Assembly: GCF_003287875.1 (NCBI RefSeq)
Contig: NZ_QMKK01000018.1
Span: 1 to 60,196 of the forward strand
From: Martinezella tropici
GTDB lineage: Bacteria > Pseudomonadota > Alphaproteobacteria > Rhizobiales > Rhizobiaceae
DNA: 60,196 nt
Reading direction: 5' to 3'
In this document: positions 41,778-51,407 of the stretch, one piece after another
How the letters are laid out: each line of letters begins with the position of its first letter
Position numbering within the stretch: position 1 is the first letter of the stretch
The notes under the pieces: model-generated
The model's input: the letters and a program-made list of their open reading frames with translations, nothing else
Database searches by the model: none
What the model was told of the DNA's origin: nothing
Position numbers and translations under genes: made by a program

Positions 41778-43446
41778 CGTGGCCCTGCAGCCGGATCGTG
41801 AACAGCTGATGGCGCATATCCGCGAATTTGCCCGCCGGGTGAAGTTGTCGGGAACGCCGGAGGAACTGGAGAGCTTCCATTACCTTCAGGCGCAGATGGA
41901 CAGCTACGGGTATCGCACACGGCTGCTGTCGCACGATGCTTTCATCAGTCTGCCCGGCACGGCAAAGGTCGAGATCGACGGCGAAAGTCTTCGTTGCATC
42001 ACTCATTCGATGTCGGTTTCGAGCGGGGCAGGAGGTATAAGCGGTGAGCTCGCCTATGTCGGCGAAGGGACGGAAGCCGATTTCATCGGCAAGGACGTCG
42101 CCGGCAAGATCGTTCTGGTCGATGGAATTGCCACCGAAGAAGTCGCCGCGCTCGCAAGTGCGGCCGGCGCGCTCGGCCAGCTTCATCTAAGTCCAAACGA
42201 ACACCTTTACGAAATGTGCGTGTCGCCGGTCTGGGGCAGCCCGTCGCAACATACGCAGGCCCAACTCCCGAAGACTGTCATCTGCACTGTTGCCAGGGAC
42301 GATGGCATGCGCCTGCGCGAACGGCTTGCGCGCGGCGAGCAGGTGCAGGCAACGCTCATGGCAGAGGTCGACACCGGATGGCGCACGACGCCGCTCCTTG
42401 TTGCCGAGCTTCAGCCGGCGGGTGAGGACGAGCCATTCGTGCTGTTTTCAGGCCATCACGACACCTGGCATTTCGGTGTCATGGACAATGGCGGCGCCAA
42501 CGCGACCATGCTGGAGGCGGCCCGCCTGCTTGCCCTTCAGGCAAGTGATTGCCAACGCGGCCTGCGCATCTGCTTTTGGTCCGGTCATTCGCACGGACGC
42601 TACTCCGGTTCTGCCTGGTATGCCGACGAATATTTCGATGAGCTCGATCGCCGGTGCGCGGCGCACGTCAATGTCGATTCCACCGGCGGCGAGGGGGCGA
42701 CCGTTCTCACCAATTCCGGTGTCATCGATGAGTTGAAGCCACTGGCCGCGGAGGTGATCGAGCGGCTGACCGGGCAAAAGCATGCCGGCAGACGTCACGG
42801 CAGAGCCGCGGATCAATCCTTTTGGGGTATCGGCATCCCCTCGATGTTCGGAAGCCTCAGCCATCAGCCGCCCGGTCCCGTCAAAATGCTGACGGCGCTC
42901 GGCTGGTGGTGGCACACCCCGCATGACACGGCGGAACATATCGATCCCGACAATCTCCGGCGGGATACACAGATCGTGCTTCAGATACTTTGGCGCCTGC
43001 TGACCTCGCCGATCCTGCCGTTGGACTATACCGTTTATGCGGATGCCCTTGGCAAGCAGGTCGCCCAGTTGCAGACGGAGCTCGCCGGCCGCATCGATAT
43101 TTCGGTTCTTGCAAACGCAATCGACGAGTTACGCACCAACGCGAAAGCCATATTGGAGGCGAAGGACCTGTCCGCCGCCAACGCAGCTCGCATCAATGCC
43201 GCGCTCATGCGCGCAAGCCGCCATCTCGTGCCGCTCAACTATACGAGCGGCGAGCGCTTCCATCATGATTCCGCCCTACCGCACCCCGCCTGGCCGTCGC
43301 TGGAGGGGCTGCGAGCGCTGGCAGCCCTACCCGCGGCATCGCCGGAGACAGCTTTCTACGCCGTCCATGCCCGTCAGGTGAGGAATCGCGTCGCCCATGC
43401 GTTGAGGCAAGCCAATGCAGCATTGCGTGCGGGCCTGGAGGGCTGA
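41770..43446 (+). CDS. M28-family peptidase with PA domain, variant active site
   Basis: 558 residues starting MPDVALQPDREQLMAHIREF. Residues about 90-200 form a PA-type insert (ADFIGKDVAGKIVLVDGI). The metallopeptidase part has FVLFSGHHDTWHFGVMDNGG (metal His/Asp), then WSGHSHGRYSGSAWYADEYF where the usual EExG pair is replaced by S-H. HVNVDSTGGEG and WWWHTPHDTAEHID supply further ligands. No signal peptide is visible, so it is probably cytoplasmic. It probably acts with the overlapping M20 enzyme on the imported conjugate. Confidence 0.83.
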   Translation: MPDVALQPDREQLMAHIREFARRVKLSGTPEELESFHYLQAQMDSYGYRTRLLSHDAFISLPGTAKVEIDGESLRCITHSMSVSSGAGGISGELAYVGEGTEADFIGKDVAGKIVLVDGIATEEVAALASAAGALGQLHLSPNEHLYEMCVSPVWGSPSQHTQAQLPKTVICTVARDDGMRLRERLARGEQVQATLMAEVDTGWRTTPLLVAELQPAGEDEPFVLFSGHHDTWHFGVMDNGGANATMLEAARLLALQASDCQRGLRICFWSGHSHGRYSGSAWYADEYFDELDRRCAAHVNVDSTGGEGATVLTNSGVIDELKPLAAEVIERLTGQKHAGRRHGRAADQSFWGIGIPSMFGSLSHQPPGPVKMLTALGWWWHTPHDTAEHIDPDNLRRDTQIVLQILWRLLTSPILPLDYTVYADALGKQVAQLQTELAGRIDISVLANAIDELRTNAKAILEAKDLSAANAARINAALMRASRHLVPLNYTSGERFHHDSALPHPAWPSLEGLRALAALPAASPETAFYAVHARQVRNRVAHALRQANAALRAGLEG

Positions 43447-43505
43447 CGCAGTCATATCTCAAACTAAACAAACGGCACCTCGAGGCCGAAAAGAGGGAAC
43501 TGAAA

Positions 43506-44360
43506 ATGAAGAATAGAAACCTGTTTGCTGCCGTGTTCGGCGCCATTGCCTTCCTGGCTCCGCCTGCCGCCGGCGCCAAGGACTGGACACATGTCAAGGT
43601 CGGCATCGAAGGCGCTTTTCCGCCCTGGAACCTCATGGATTCCAGCGGCAAGCTGGCCGGCTTCGACGTCGATCTCATCAATGACCTCTGCAAGCGCGCC
43701 AAGGTCGATTGCGAACTGATTGCCGGCGAATGGAATGCGATGATCCCGAGCCTCAATGCCGGCAAGTTCGATCTGGTGATGACGCTCGGCATCAACGAGA
43801 AGCGCAAGCAGGTGGTCGATTTCACCGTGCCCTATGCAAGCGGCGTTGCGAGCTTCCTGCTTGTGAAGGATGGGCCGGTCGCTTCCCTGCCGATGACCGG
43901 CGAACGGCTGAATCTGAACGATAAGGCCAAGGCCGACCCGGTGATGGGTGAAATCGGCAAGGCTCTCAAGGGAAAGACCGTCGGTGTGGTCCAGTCGACC
44001 AGCCAGGAGCAATTGATCAACGCTTATTTCGGATCCGATGTCAGCGTGCGCGCCTACAAGAATTCCGGAGAACGTGACCTCGATCTGAAGGCCGGGCGAA
44101 TCGATGCCGGTTTCGACAGCGGTGTTTACGAAACCTCCGTACTCGGCAAGCCTGGCAATGACGACCTGATGATGTCCGGCCCATTGGTGAAGGGCGCGAT
44201 GCTGGCAACCGAAGTCGCGCTCGGCATGCGCAAGGGCGAGATCGATCTGAAGGCTAAATTCGATGATGCCATCAAGCAGGCGGCCAAGGATGGCACGATC
44301 AAACAGCTCTCCGAGAAATGGAGCAAGATCGACCTGACGCCGACCTTCGACACCAATTGA
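43506..44360 (+). CDS. Polar amino acid ABC transporter, binding protein 1
   Basis: 284 residues with a signal peptide (MKNRNLFAAVFGAIAFLAPP AAGA). The mature start KVGIEGAFPPWNLMDSSGKL AGFDVDL is the family-3 solute-binding pattern. EWNAMIPSLNAGKFDLVMT and GKTVGVVQSTSQEQLINAYF are further blocks. It belongs to the HAAT/PAAT lysine-arginine-ornithine-histidine-octopine-type group. It lies 59 bp after the M28 gene and before the permeases. A paralogue is at the other end of the transporter genes. Confidence 0.88.
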   Translation: MKNRNLFAAVFGAIAFLAPPAAGAKDWTHVKVGIEGAFPPWNLMDSSGKLAGFDVDLINDLCKRAKVDCELIAGEWNAMIPSLNAGKFDLVMTLGINEKRKQVVDFTVPYASGVASFLLVKDGPVASLPMTGERLNLNDKAKADPVMGEIGKALKGKTVGVVQSTSQEQLINAYFGSDVSVRAYKNSGERDLDLKAGRIDAGFDSGVYETSVLGKPGNDDLMMSGPLVKGAMLATEVALGMRKGEIDLKAKFDDAIKQAAKDGTIKQLSEKWSKIDLTPTFDTN

Positions 44361-44440
44361 GCGCTCTTTGTCCGCGTCACCCTTAGTCGAGGCTAGACAA
44401 TGTTACTTGCCGCAAAAGTCCGCTCTCCCGGGGCTGTATC

Positions 44441-45160
44441 ATGAACCAGCCAAGTTTATTTGAGCTTGCTGGCTTCGGTCAGGAAGGCTGGGGGCATGCT
44501 CTTCTGGCCGGAGCGTGGATGACCATTCTGGTTGCCATAGCCGGTTATGCCGTTGGGGCCTGCATCGGCACGATCGGGGCATGGGCCAAGATCGCCGGCA
44601 ACGGTTTCGCTCGCGCCACGGCCGATGCCTATACGACGGTGCTGCGTGGCATTCCCGATCTGCTGGTCATCTATCTCTTCTATTTCGGTGGCAGTGCCGC
44701 GGTCACGGCGATCGGCAAGCTTTTCGGCGCGGAAGGCTTCCTCGGCTTTCCGGGCTTTCTTGCCGGTTCGCTGGCCGTGGGCGTCACATCCGGTGCCCAG
44801 TTTACGGAAGTGCTGCGAGGCGGGTTCAAGGCGGTACACCCAGGCGAGATCGAGGCTGCCATTGCTTGCGGCATGCCGCGCTGGCTTCGCCTGCGGCGGA
44901 TCATTGCGCCGTTGACCCTGCGTCATGCGCTTCCCGGTCTCGGCAATGTCTGGCAGGTCGTCTTGAAGGAGTCGGCGCTGGTGTCGATCACCGGCGTCGC
45001 CGAACTCCTGCGTCAGGCCCAGGTCGGAGCTGGATCCACCGGGCTTCCATTCGATTTCTACCTGATCGCCGGCGCGATCTATCTGATGATCTCGACCCTT
45101 TCGAGCCTCATCATCCGGCAGGCCGAGCGGCGCCTGTCGCGCGGCGTGAGGAGGCGTTGA
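44441..45160 (+). CDS. Polar amino acid ABC transporter permease (HisQ type)
   Basis: 239 residues with five hydrophobic helices. DAYTTVLRGIPDLLVIYLFY and EVLRGGFKAVHPGEIEAAIA CGMPR are the conserved permease loops. ALPGLGNVWQVVLKESALVS is the helix-cytoplasm transition of the family. The start overlaps nothing, but its stop overlaps the HisM start. It pairs with HisM below. The name is by position and length and does not identify the substrate. Confidence 0.87.
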   Translation: MNQPSLFELAGFGQEGWGHALLAGAWMTILVAIAGYAVGACIGTIGAWAKIAGNGFARATADAYTTVLRGIPDLLVIYLFYFGGSAAVTAIGKLFGAEGFLGFPGFLAGSLAVGVTSGAQFTEVLRGGFKAVHPGEIEAAIACGMPRWLRLRRIIAPLTLRHALPGLGNVWQVVLKESALVSITGVAELLRQAQVGAGSTGLPFDFYLIAGAIYLMISTLSSLIIRQAERRLSRGVRRR

Positions 45161-45900
45161 TGGATTGGCAGTTTCTCGCAGAAACATTCCTGAGCCTGAT
45201 CGCTGCAATCCCGCTGACGATCGAACTTGCCGTGACGTCGATCTGCCTCGGCGCCATTCTGGCGCTGCTGCTGGCGCTTGCCCGTCTCTCTGGCGTCGCC
45301 GTGCTGGATTGGTTCGCGCGGCTTTATGTCTTTATCTTCCGCGGCACGCCGTTGTTGGTGCAGATATTTCTCATCTATTACGGCCTCGGCCAGTTTCCGG
45401 CCATACGGCACAGCATTTTCTGGCCGTTCCTGCGTGATCCCTACTGGTGCGCGGTTCTGGCGCTGACCTTGAATACCGCGGCCTATGCCAGCGAAATCAT
45501 TCGCGGCGGCCTGCTCTCCGTACCGTATGGTCAGATCGAGGCTGCCCGCGCTTGCGGCATGCATCGCTTCCTGATGTTTCGCCGCATCGTGCTGCCCTTG
45601 GCGATCCGCCAGGCCTTGCCCGGCTATGGCAACGAAATGATATCGATGGTCAAGGCGACGTCGCTTGCCTCGATCATCACGCTGATGGAGGTGACGGGCG
45701 TTGCCGCCAAGATCATCTCGGAGACCTATAGGGCAATCGAGGTCTTCGTGGTGTCCGGGGCGATCTATCTTGCCATCAATTTCGTGCTGACGCGTCTCAT
45801 TCAATTTGCCGAATACAGGCTGAGCCCGCATTCGCGCGCTCCTCTTGCCGTCACCCAAGAGAGTGCCGCAACGGCGACCCCTGCAGGAGAACCACAATGA
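45160..45900 (+). CDS. Polar amino acid ABC transporter permease (HisM type)
   Basis: 246 residues starting [20 protein letters not shown]; the ATG overlaps the HisQ stop (TGATG). [20 protein letters not shown] and [23 protein letters not shown] are typical. [20 protein letters not shown] follows the EAA loop. The Ala/Pro-rich tail overlaps the ATPase start by 4 bp, so HisQ-HisM-HisP are translationally coupled. It forms the second half of the membrane channel. Confidence 0.87.
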   Translation: MDWQFLAETFLSLIAAIPLTIELAVTSICLGAILALLLALARLSGVAVLDWFARLYVFIFRGTPLLVQIFLIYYGLGQFPAIRHSIFWPFLRDPYWCAVLALTLNTAAYASEIIRGGLLSVPYGQIEAARACGMHRFLMFRRIVLPLAIRQALPGYGNEMISMVKATSLASIITLMEVTGVAAKIISETYRAIEVFVVSGAIYLAINFVLTRLIQFAEYRLSPHSRAPLAVTQESAATATPAGEPQ

Positions 45901-46664
45901 CGGCCACGCCCATCGCACTCAGCGTGCGCGACATGCACAAGAGCTTCGGGCCTGTCGAGGTTCTCAAGGGCATTTCCCTGGATGCAATGGAAGGCGATGT
46001 CGTTTCCATTCTCGGCTCGTCCGGTTCAGGAAAGTCGACCTTCCTGCGCTGCATCAATCTGCTGGAGACGCCGGATTCCGGTGAGGTGACAGTTGCCGGC
46101 GAAACGATCCGTATGCAGCGCAATGCCCGCGGCGCGCACCGTGCGGCGGATGGAAAGCAGGTCGACCGAATCCGCTCGCAGCTCGGAATGGTGTTCCAGA
46201 GCTTCAATCTCTGGTCTCACAAGACGATCCTCGAAAACCTGATCGAGGCGCCGATCCATGTTCAGCGCCGCTCGCGCGCCGAATGCATCGAGGAGGCCGA
46301 GGCGCTGCTCGCCAAGGTCGGCATTGCCGACAAGCGCAATTTCTATCCCGCCCACCTTTCCGGAGGCCAGCAGCAGCGTGCCGCCATTGCGCGCGCTCTC
46401 GCCATGCATCCGAAGGTGATGTTGTTCGACGAGCCGACGTCCGCGCTCGACCCCGAGCTTGTCGGCGAAGTGCTGCGCGTCATGCGCTCGCTTGCCGAGG
46501 AGGGGCGCACGATGCTGGTCGTCACACATGAGATGGGTTTTGCGCGCGATGTCTCCAGCCGCGTCATCTTCCTGCACAAGGGCGTCGTCGAAGAAGACGG
46601 CAAGCCCCAGGACGTCTTTTCGAACTCGCGATCGGAGCGCTTCCGCCAGTTCATCAGCCAATAA
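45897..46664 (+). CDS. Polar amino acid ABC transporter ATPase (HisP type)
   Basis: 255 residues. Walker A is [14 protein letters not shown], the signature is [15 protein letters not shown], Walker B is [20 protein letters not shown] and the H-loop is [32 protein letters not shown] is an insertion common in HisP/OccP-type ATPases. It energises the HisQ-HisM permease. It shares the operon with two peptidases and two binding proteins. Confidence 0.92.
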   Translation: MTATPIALSVRDMHKSFGPVEVLKGISLDAMEGDVVSILGSSGSGKSTFLRCINLLETPDSGEVTVAGETIRMQRNARGAHRAADGKQVDRIRSQLGMVFQSFNLWSHKTILENLIEAPIHVQRRSRAECIEEAEALLAKVGIADKRNFYPAHLSGGQQQRAAIARALAMHPKVMLFDEPTSALDPELVGEVLRVMRSLAEEGRTMLVVTHEMGFARDVSSRVIFLHKGVVEEDGKPQDVFSNSRSERFRQFISQ

Positions 46665-46698
46665 CGCACCACGCTCAATCAAGAAGGGGAACTCGAGC

Positions 46699-47556
46699 AT
46701 GAAATACCTGACTGCAATTCTGACGGCGTTCATGATGATCGCCACCTTGGCCGTTTCGACCGCCGTACGCGCCGACGAGAAGAAATGGACACATGTGACG
46801 ATCGCGACCGAAGGCGCGTTTCGTCCATGGAACTTTACCAAGGCCGATGGCAGCCTCGACGGCTACGAAATCGAGCTGATCAAATATTTCTGCGCCCATA
46901 TGAAGGTCGAATGCACGACCGTGATCCAGCCATTTGACGGCATGATCCCGGCGCTGAATGCCGGCAAGTTCGATGCGATCATTTCCGGCATGTCGGCGAC
47001 TGCCAAGCGCGAGGAAGTCATTGCCTTCAGCGATTCCTACGGCACGACGGGGCAGACTTTTGCGGCATTGAAAGACTCTCCGCTTGCCAACCTGCCTTTG
47101 AAGGGCGAAGTCTTTTCGCTGGCAACGGATGAGGCCGGCGCCGCCAAGGCGGTGAAAGAGCTTGAACCCTTGCTCAAGGGCAAGACGATCGGCGTGCAGA
47201 CCGCATCGATCGCTGCGACCTTCCTCGATAAATACCTGAAGGGCGTCGCCGATATCCGTGAATACAAGACGACCGAACAGCACGATCTCGATCTGAAGGC
47301 CGGCCGCGTCGACCTCGTCATGGCATCCATGGCTTATCTTTCGACCGCGGCGGCAAAGCCGGGCAACGAGGACATGATCGTCGCCGGCCCGCGTTTCCAG
47401 GGGGGCATGCTCGGAAGAGGCAGTTCCGTCGGTCTGCGCAAGGACGATACGGAGTTGAAAACCATGTTCAACGATGCGATCGCCGCAGCCAAGGCGGACG
47501 GCACGATCGCCAAACTGTCCCAGAAGTGGTTCGGCTTTGATGTGACGCCGAAGTGA
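46699..47556 (+). CDS. Polar amino acid ABC transporter, binding protein 2
   Basis: The start MKYLTAILTAFMMIATLAVS follows GAAGGGGA and gives 285 residues with a Sec signal peptide. TIATEGAFRPWNFTKADGSL DGYEIEL is the family-3 binding pattern. TVIQPFDGMIPALNAGKFDA and GKTIGVQTASIAATFLDKYL are further blocks. It is a paralogue of the binding protein at 43506-44360 and lies after the ATPase. The two may widen the substrate range of the same transporter. Two terminator-like hairpins follow. Confidence 0.88.
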   Translation: MKYLTAILTAFMMIATLAVSTAVRADEKKWTHVTIATEGAFRPWNFTKADGSLDGYEIELIKYFCAHMKVECTTVIQPFDGMIPALNAGKFDAIISGMSATAKREEVIAFSDSYGTTGQTFAALKDSPLANLPLKGEVFSLATDEAGAAKAVKELEPLLKGKTIGVQTASIAATFLDKYLKGVADIREYKTTEQHDLDLKAGRVDLVMASMAYLSTAAAKPGNEDMIVAGPRFQGGMLGRGSSVGLRKDDTELKTMFNDAIAAAKADGTIAKLSQKWFGFDVTPK

Positions 47557-47577
47557 AACGCGATTGTAATCGCTGAC

Positions 47578-47601
47578 CCCGCGCGGATTTGCGGGTTTAT
47601 T
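47578..47601 (+). terminator. Terminator after binding protein 2
   Basis: CCCGC (47578-47582) pairs with GCGGG (47591-47595), followed by TTTATT. It lies 22 bp after the stop codon. Confidence 0.6.
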
Positions 47602-47657
47602 GAAGTTGAACGCAGCCAGGTTGGGTGCAGCAGCTTCCGCCGCAATCGAACGATTCC

Positions 47658-47683
47658 AAGCCCGGCCTAGCCGCCGGGCTTTA
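47658..47683. terminator. Second terminator-like hairpin
   Basis: AAGCCCGGC (47658-47666) pairs perfectly with GCCGGGCTT (47673-47681), with a 6-nt loop. It lies in the 336-bp gap before the next GntR gene, and the rest of that gap (47684-47860) shows nothing further. Confidence 0.65.
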
Positions 47684-47860
47684 TCGTCGGTAAGGGGCAC
47701 GCCGAAAAATCATTGCGGCAGGGATCTCTCGACGGCTGCCAGCCGTTTCTGCCGTGAAGGGCATAGGCCTGTTCCTCCTTCCCTTTATGGTTGGTATCAA
47801 GTTGGTTGTGACAATGAAATTGTCTTGACGGATTTCCGCAACGATCTTTAATTAACTGAT

Positions 47861-47879
47861 CTGCTGGACCAACCAGTAG
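47861..47879. promoter_or_regulatory. Inverted repeat upstream of gntR
   Basis: CTGCTGG (47861-47867) and CCAGTAG (47873-47879) match at 6 of 7 positions, with the core TGGACCAACCA. This resembles the TGGTNNACCA-like sites of FCD-type GntR regulators. It lies 14 bp before the gntR start and probably mediates autoregulation. Confidence 0.5.
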
Positions 47880-47892
47880 ACCGGGGGGCGCG

Positions 47893-48636
47893 ATGGACGG
47901 AAGTCCGATCTTGACCGAGGTACCGAATATCGCGCGGAGCCTCGCCCGCCGGACGGCGCGTGACGTCATCGCCGAGAAGCTGATGGTCCTGATCGCCACC
48001 AACATGCTGCGGCCGGGCGACGAGCTACCGGGCGAGCGCGAATTGGCCAATGTTCTTCATGTCAGTCGCGAAACGGTGCGTGGTGCTATTCAGGCGCTTG
48101 CCGCACAGGGCATTATCGAGGTTTCCCATGGCAGCCGAAGTCGGGTCTGTGAAGTCGATCTCAGCCACATTACCGTGACGATCGCCTCTTCCAATGCAAT
48201 TGACGGCTACGATCTGGAATCCGTCCACGCTGCCCGTCTTCATATCGAACTCAAGGTTGTCGGCGACGCCGCCGAGCGCATCGATGACGTCACGCTGGCA
48301 AAGCTGCAGGTCCTGCTGGAGGCGCAGCGTCTCGGGGGCAATGACGCGATGCGTTTCCTGATCTGCGACCGCGAATTCCACGTCGCCATCTATCGGGCCT
48401 GCGGAAACCCGCTGCTCGCGGCCTTCGTCACCGATCTGTACACCTACATGATGAATTACCGCCGCTACGCCATGGCCAAGCCGGGCGCCATCGAGGCGAG
48501 CTACAGCGATCATCTGGCGATCTTTGAAGCGCTCGCTCGCCATGATCGCGATGCCGTCATTGCGGCCTTCGAGCATCATCTGACACGTATTTACGATACG
48601 ACCAAGGTTCAACTGGCGATTGGCAATCCGGTCTGA
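47893..48636 (+). CDS. GntR-family regulator with FCD domain
   Basis: 247 residues. The winged HTH is in MLRPGDELPGERELANVLHV and VSRETVRGAIQALAAQGIIE. The FCD domain includes FLICDREFHVAIYRACGNPL and EASYSDHLAIFEALARHDRD with the usual metal-ligand His and Asp. It precedes a complete sugar ABC importer by 169 bp on the same strand. It is therefore likely to regulate it in response to a sugar or sugar acid. Confidence 0.88.
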   Translation: MDGSPILTEVPNIARSLARRTARDVIAEKLMVLIATNMLRPGDELPGERELANVLHVSRETVRGAIQALAAQGIIEVSHGSRSRVCEVDLSHITVTIASSNAIDGYDLESVHAARLHIELKVVGDAAERIDDVTLAKLQVLLEAQRLGGNDAMRFLICDREFHVAIYRACGNPLLAAFVTDLYTYMMNYRRYAMAKPGAIEASYSDHLAIFEALARHDRDAVIAAFEHHLTRIYDTTKVQLAIGNPV

Positions 48637-48805
48637 TCTGACCAGTATGAGGAGATCTGTCTGAGATGCACGTGAGGGAGACAGGGATACCGGTCGTCGG
48701 CCGGGGATAGAATGTCGAAGTCGAATCGATCCATTCTGGCGGTTAGTGCCTCGGAGGAGGGACGACCGTAAGTCAAGCAAGTGAAAGGTTCTGGGAGGGA
48801 CTTTT

Positions 48806-49873
48806 ATGGCAGGTGTCGAGTTTGTCGATGTCAGGAAATCATTCGGGGCGTTCCCTGTTATCAAAGGTGTGAACATCGAGATCGCCGACGGGGAATTCGT
48901 GATCCTGGTCGGGCCGTCCGGATGCGGAAAATCCACGCTTCTGCGAATGCTTGCCGGGCTGGAGAACATTTCCGCCGGCGAGATCCGTATCGGCAATCAG
49001 GTCGTCAATGGAGTGGCCCCCGGCGACCGCGACATAGCCATGGTCTTTCAGAATTATGCGCTTTATCCGCATATGTCGGTGGCCCAGAACATGGCTTTCT
49101 CGCTGATGCTCAAACGCGCGCCGAAAGCGGACATGGATCAGCGTGTCAAGAAAGCGGCGGAAATCCTGGGTCTGACCAAACTTCTCGATCGCTATCCCCG
49201 CCAGCTTTCCGGCGGTCAGCGCCAGCGTGTCGCCATGGGCCGGGCGATCGTGCGCGATCCCCAGGTCTTCCTCTTCGACGAACCGCTTTCCAATCTTGAT
49301 GCCAAGCTCCGGGTCGCCATGCGCGCGGAAATCAAGGAGCTTCACCAACGTCTTGGCACCACGACCGTTTACGTCACGCATGACCAGATCGAGGCCATGA
49401 CGATGGCCGACAAGATCGTCGTCATGCATGACGGCGTCGTGGAGCAGGTGGGAAAGCCGCTGGATCTCTACGACACGCCTGCCAATCTTTTCGTCGCGGG
49501 TTTCATCGGTTCGCCGGCGATGAACATGATCAAAGGCCACCTCGATACGCAGAGCGATAGCCGGTTCATCGCGTCGGACGGAACTGTCTTGCCCGTTGCA
49601 AATCCGCCCGCCGGCGCAAAGGGTCGGAATCTCGTCTATGGGTTGCGTCCGGAATACATCATGCTCGATGCCAATGGGCTGCCCGCGGAAATCATCGTGA
49701 TCGAGCCGACAGGCTATGAGACGCAGATGACGGTTCGGTTCGGCGGCAGCGATGTCAACTGCATCTTCCGGGAGAGGATCAATGCCAAACCCGGCGATAC
49801 GCTGCGCATTTCCATCGATGTGCCGCATGTCCATCTCTTCGACGCCGAAAGCGGTCAGAGATTGACGATCTGA
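48806..49873 (+). CDS. ABC sugar transporter ATPase (UgpC/MalK/MsmK type)
   Basis: 355 residues. Walker A is GPSGCGKSTLLRML, the signature is LSGGQRQRVAMGRAIV, Walker B is VFLFDEPLSNLDAKLR and the H-loop is VYVTHDQIEAM. The C-terminal TOBE domain has YGLRPEYIMLDANGLPAEII. It energises the importer encoded downstream. Such CUT1 ATPases can also serve other importers, so it might power the ATPase-less sugar importer at 32-35 kb. The ribosome site is GGGAGGG. Confidence 0.91.
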   Translation: MAGVEFVDVRKSFGAFPVIKGVNIEIADGEFVILVGPSGCGKSTLLRMLAGLENISAGEIRIGNQVVNGVAPGDRDIAMVFQNYALYPHMSVAQNMAFSLMLKRAPKADMDQRVKKAAEILGLTKLLDRYPRQLSGGQRQRVAMGRAIVRDPQVFLFDEPLSNLDAKLRVAMRAEIKELHQRLGTTTVYVTHDQIEAMTMADKIVVMHDGVVEQVGKPLDLYDTPANLFVAGFIGSPAMNMIKGHLDTQSDSRFIASDGTVLPVANPPAGAKGRNLVYGLRPEYIMLDANGLPAEIIVIEPTGYETQMTVRFGGSDVNCIFRERINAKPGDTLRISIDVPHVHLFDAESGQRLTI

Positions 49874-50027
49874 TGTCGCTTCGGTGGGGAGCCGGAAGAA
49901 GAGGAGTCTCCCTGCTCACCCATCGATGCGGAAGCATCCGACCGGTTCGGATGCGATAGTCGTCGTTCACCAAACGGGAAGGTGGGCGCCGGGGGAATTT
50001 GCTCCCGTTTTTCAAAGGAGGAGTATC

Positions 50028-51341
50028 ATGGCATTCAAGAGACGTGACTTTCTCGCCGCATCGGCGGCAGCGGCCGGCATTGCCGGCCTCGCGCCACTCG
50101 GTATACGCCCATCATTCGCCCAGGCCGAACCCGGCTACACGCCTGAAAAGGGCGCAAGTCTCAGGCTTCTTCGCTGGACACCCTTCGTCAAGGGAGATGA
50201 GGATGCCTGGCTTGCCAATACCAAGAAATTCACCGAGGCCACGGGCGTCGAAGTTCGTATCGACAAGGAAAGCTGGGAAGACATCCGACCGAAGGCCGCC
50301 GTCGCTGCCAATGTCGGTTCCGGCCCCGACATGGTGATGTGCTGGTTCGACGATGCACATCAGTATCCGGACAAACTCGTCGACCTGACCGAACTTGGCA
50401 ACTACCTCGGCAACAAATACGGCGGCTGGTATGACGGCGTGCGCGGTTATGCAACCCGCGGCGACAAGTTCATCGCCATGCCGCTGACCGCGATCGGGAA
50501 CGCCGTCGTTTATCGCGACAGTCACGTAAAGGCTGCCGGTTTCAGTGAATTCCCCAAGGACACCGCGGGATTCCTTGAGCTTTGCAAGGCCATGAAGGCC
50601 AAAGGCACGCCCGCCGGTTTTCCACATGGCAAGGCTGTTGGCGATGGCAATAATTACGCTCATTGGCTGCTTTGGAGTCATGGCGGCAAGATGGTGGACG
50701 AAAGCGGCAAGGTGACCATCAACAGCCCTGAAACGCTGGCGGCAATCCACTATGCGCAAGCCCTTTATGCGACCTTCATCCCCGGCACGGAAAGCTGGCA
50801 GGACATCAACAACAACCGGGCCTTCCTTGCCGGACAGGTATCGCTGATCGCAAACGGCGTTTCCGTCTATTACGCAGCTAAAAAAGATCCGAAGCTTGCC
50901 GAAATCGCGGCCGATATCAGAACCACCAACTTCCCGATCGGTCCGGTCGGCAAGAGTGTCGAACTGCACCAGACGAGCTCGCTGGTTCTCTTCAGCCATA
51001 CCAAATATCCGGAAGCAGCCAAGGCCTATATCAAGTTCATGATGGAAGGCGACCAGATGAACGCCTGGATCCAAGGATCGAGCGCCTATTGCTGCCAACC
51101 CTTGAAGGCCTTTGCCAACAATCCTGTCTGGACCGCCGATCCCGTCCATGCACCCTATGCACGCGCATCGGAAACGCTGCGCCCGAACGGCTATGCCGGT
51201 CCGCTGGGCTATGCTTCGGCAGGTGTGATGGCCGATTACGTGCTCGTCGACATGTTCGCCGCCGCCGTGACCGGCCAGATGACGCCGGAGGATGCGATGA
51301 AAGAGGCTGAGCGCCGCGCAAACCGCTACTACAAGGTTTGA
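50028..51341 (+). CDS. ABC sugar transporter binding protein (Tat-type signal)
   Basis: The ATG follows AAAGGAGGAG, a perfect ribosome site, giving 437 residues. The N-terminus MAFKRRDFLAASAAAAGIAG has the RRDFL twin-arginine motif, so it is probably exported folded. LRLLRWTPFVKGDEDAWLAN and FLAGQVSLIANGVSVYYAAK are family-1 binding protein blocks. It lies between the ATPase gene (154 bp) and the permease genes. The ligand is not identified. Confidence 0.9.
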   Translation: MAFKRRDFLAASAAAAGIAGLAPLGIRPSFAQAEPGYTPEKGASLRLLRWTPFVKGDEDAWLANTKKFTEATGVEVRIDKESWEDIRPKAAVAANVGSGPDMVMCWFDDAHQYPDKLVDLTELGNYLGNKYGGWYDGVRGYATRGDKFIAMPLTAIGNAVVYRDSHVKAAGFSEFPKDTAGFLELCKAMKAKGTPAGFPHGKAVGDGNNYAHWLLWSHGGKMVDESGKVTINSPETLAAIHYAQALYATFIPGTESWQDINNNRAFLAGQVSLIANGVSVYYAAKKDPKLAEIAADIRTTNFPIGPVGKSVELHQTSSLVLFSHTKYPEAAKAYIKFMMEGDQMNAWIQGSSAYCCQPLKAFANNPVWTADPVHAPYARASETLRPNGYAGPLGYASAGVMADYVLVDMFAAAVTGQMTPEDAMKEAERRANRYYKV

Positions 51342-51407
51342 TCCCCCGCGAAGATCTGCAGCATGCCGGCACCGGCATGCTGCGACTGTCCATCAGGAGA
51401 TAATGCC

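Noticed and set aside
44515..45900. Longer version of the HisM-type permease starting inside hisQ
   Set aside because: The extra N-terminal part is a shifted frame of HisQ and has no permease features; the ATG at 45160 overlapping the hisQ stop is preferred.
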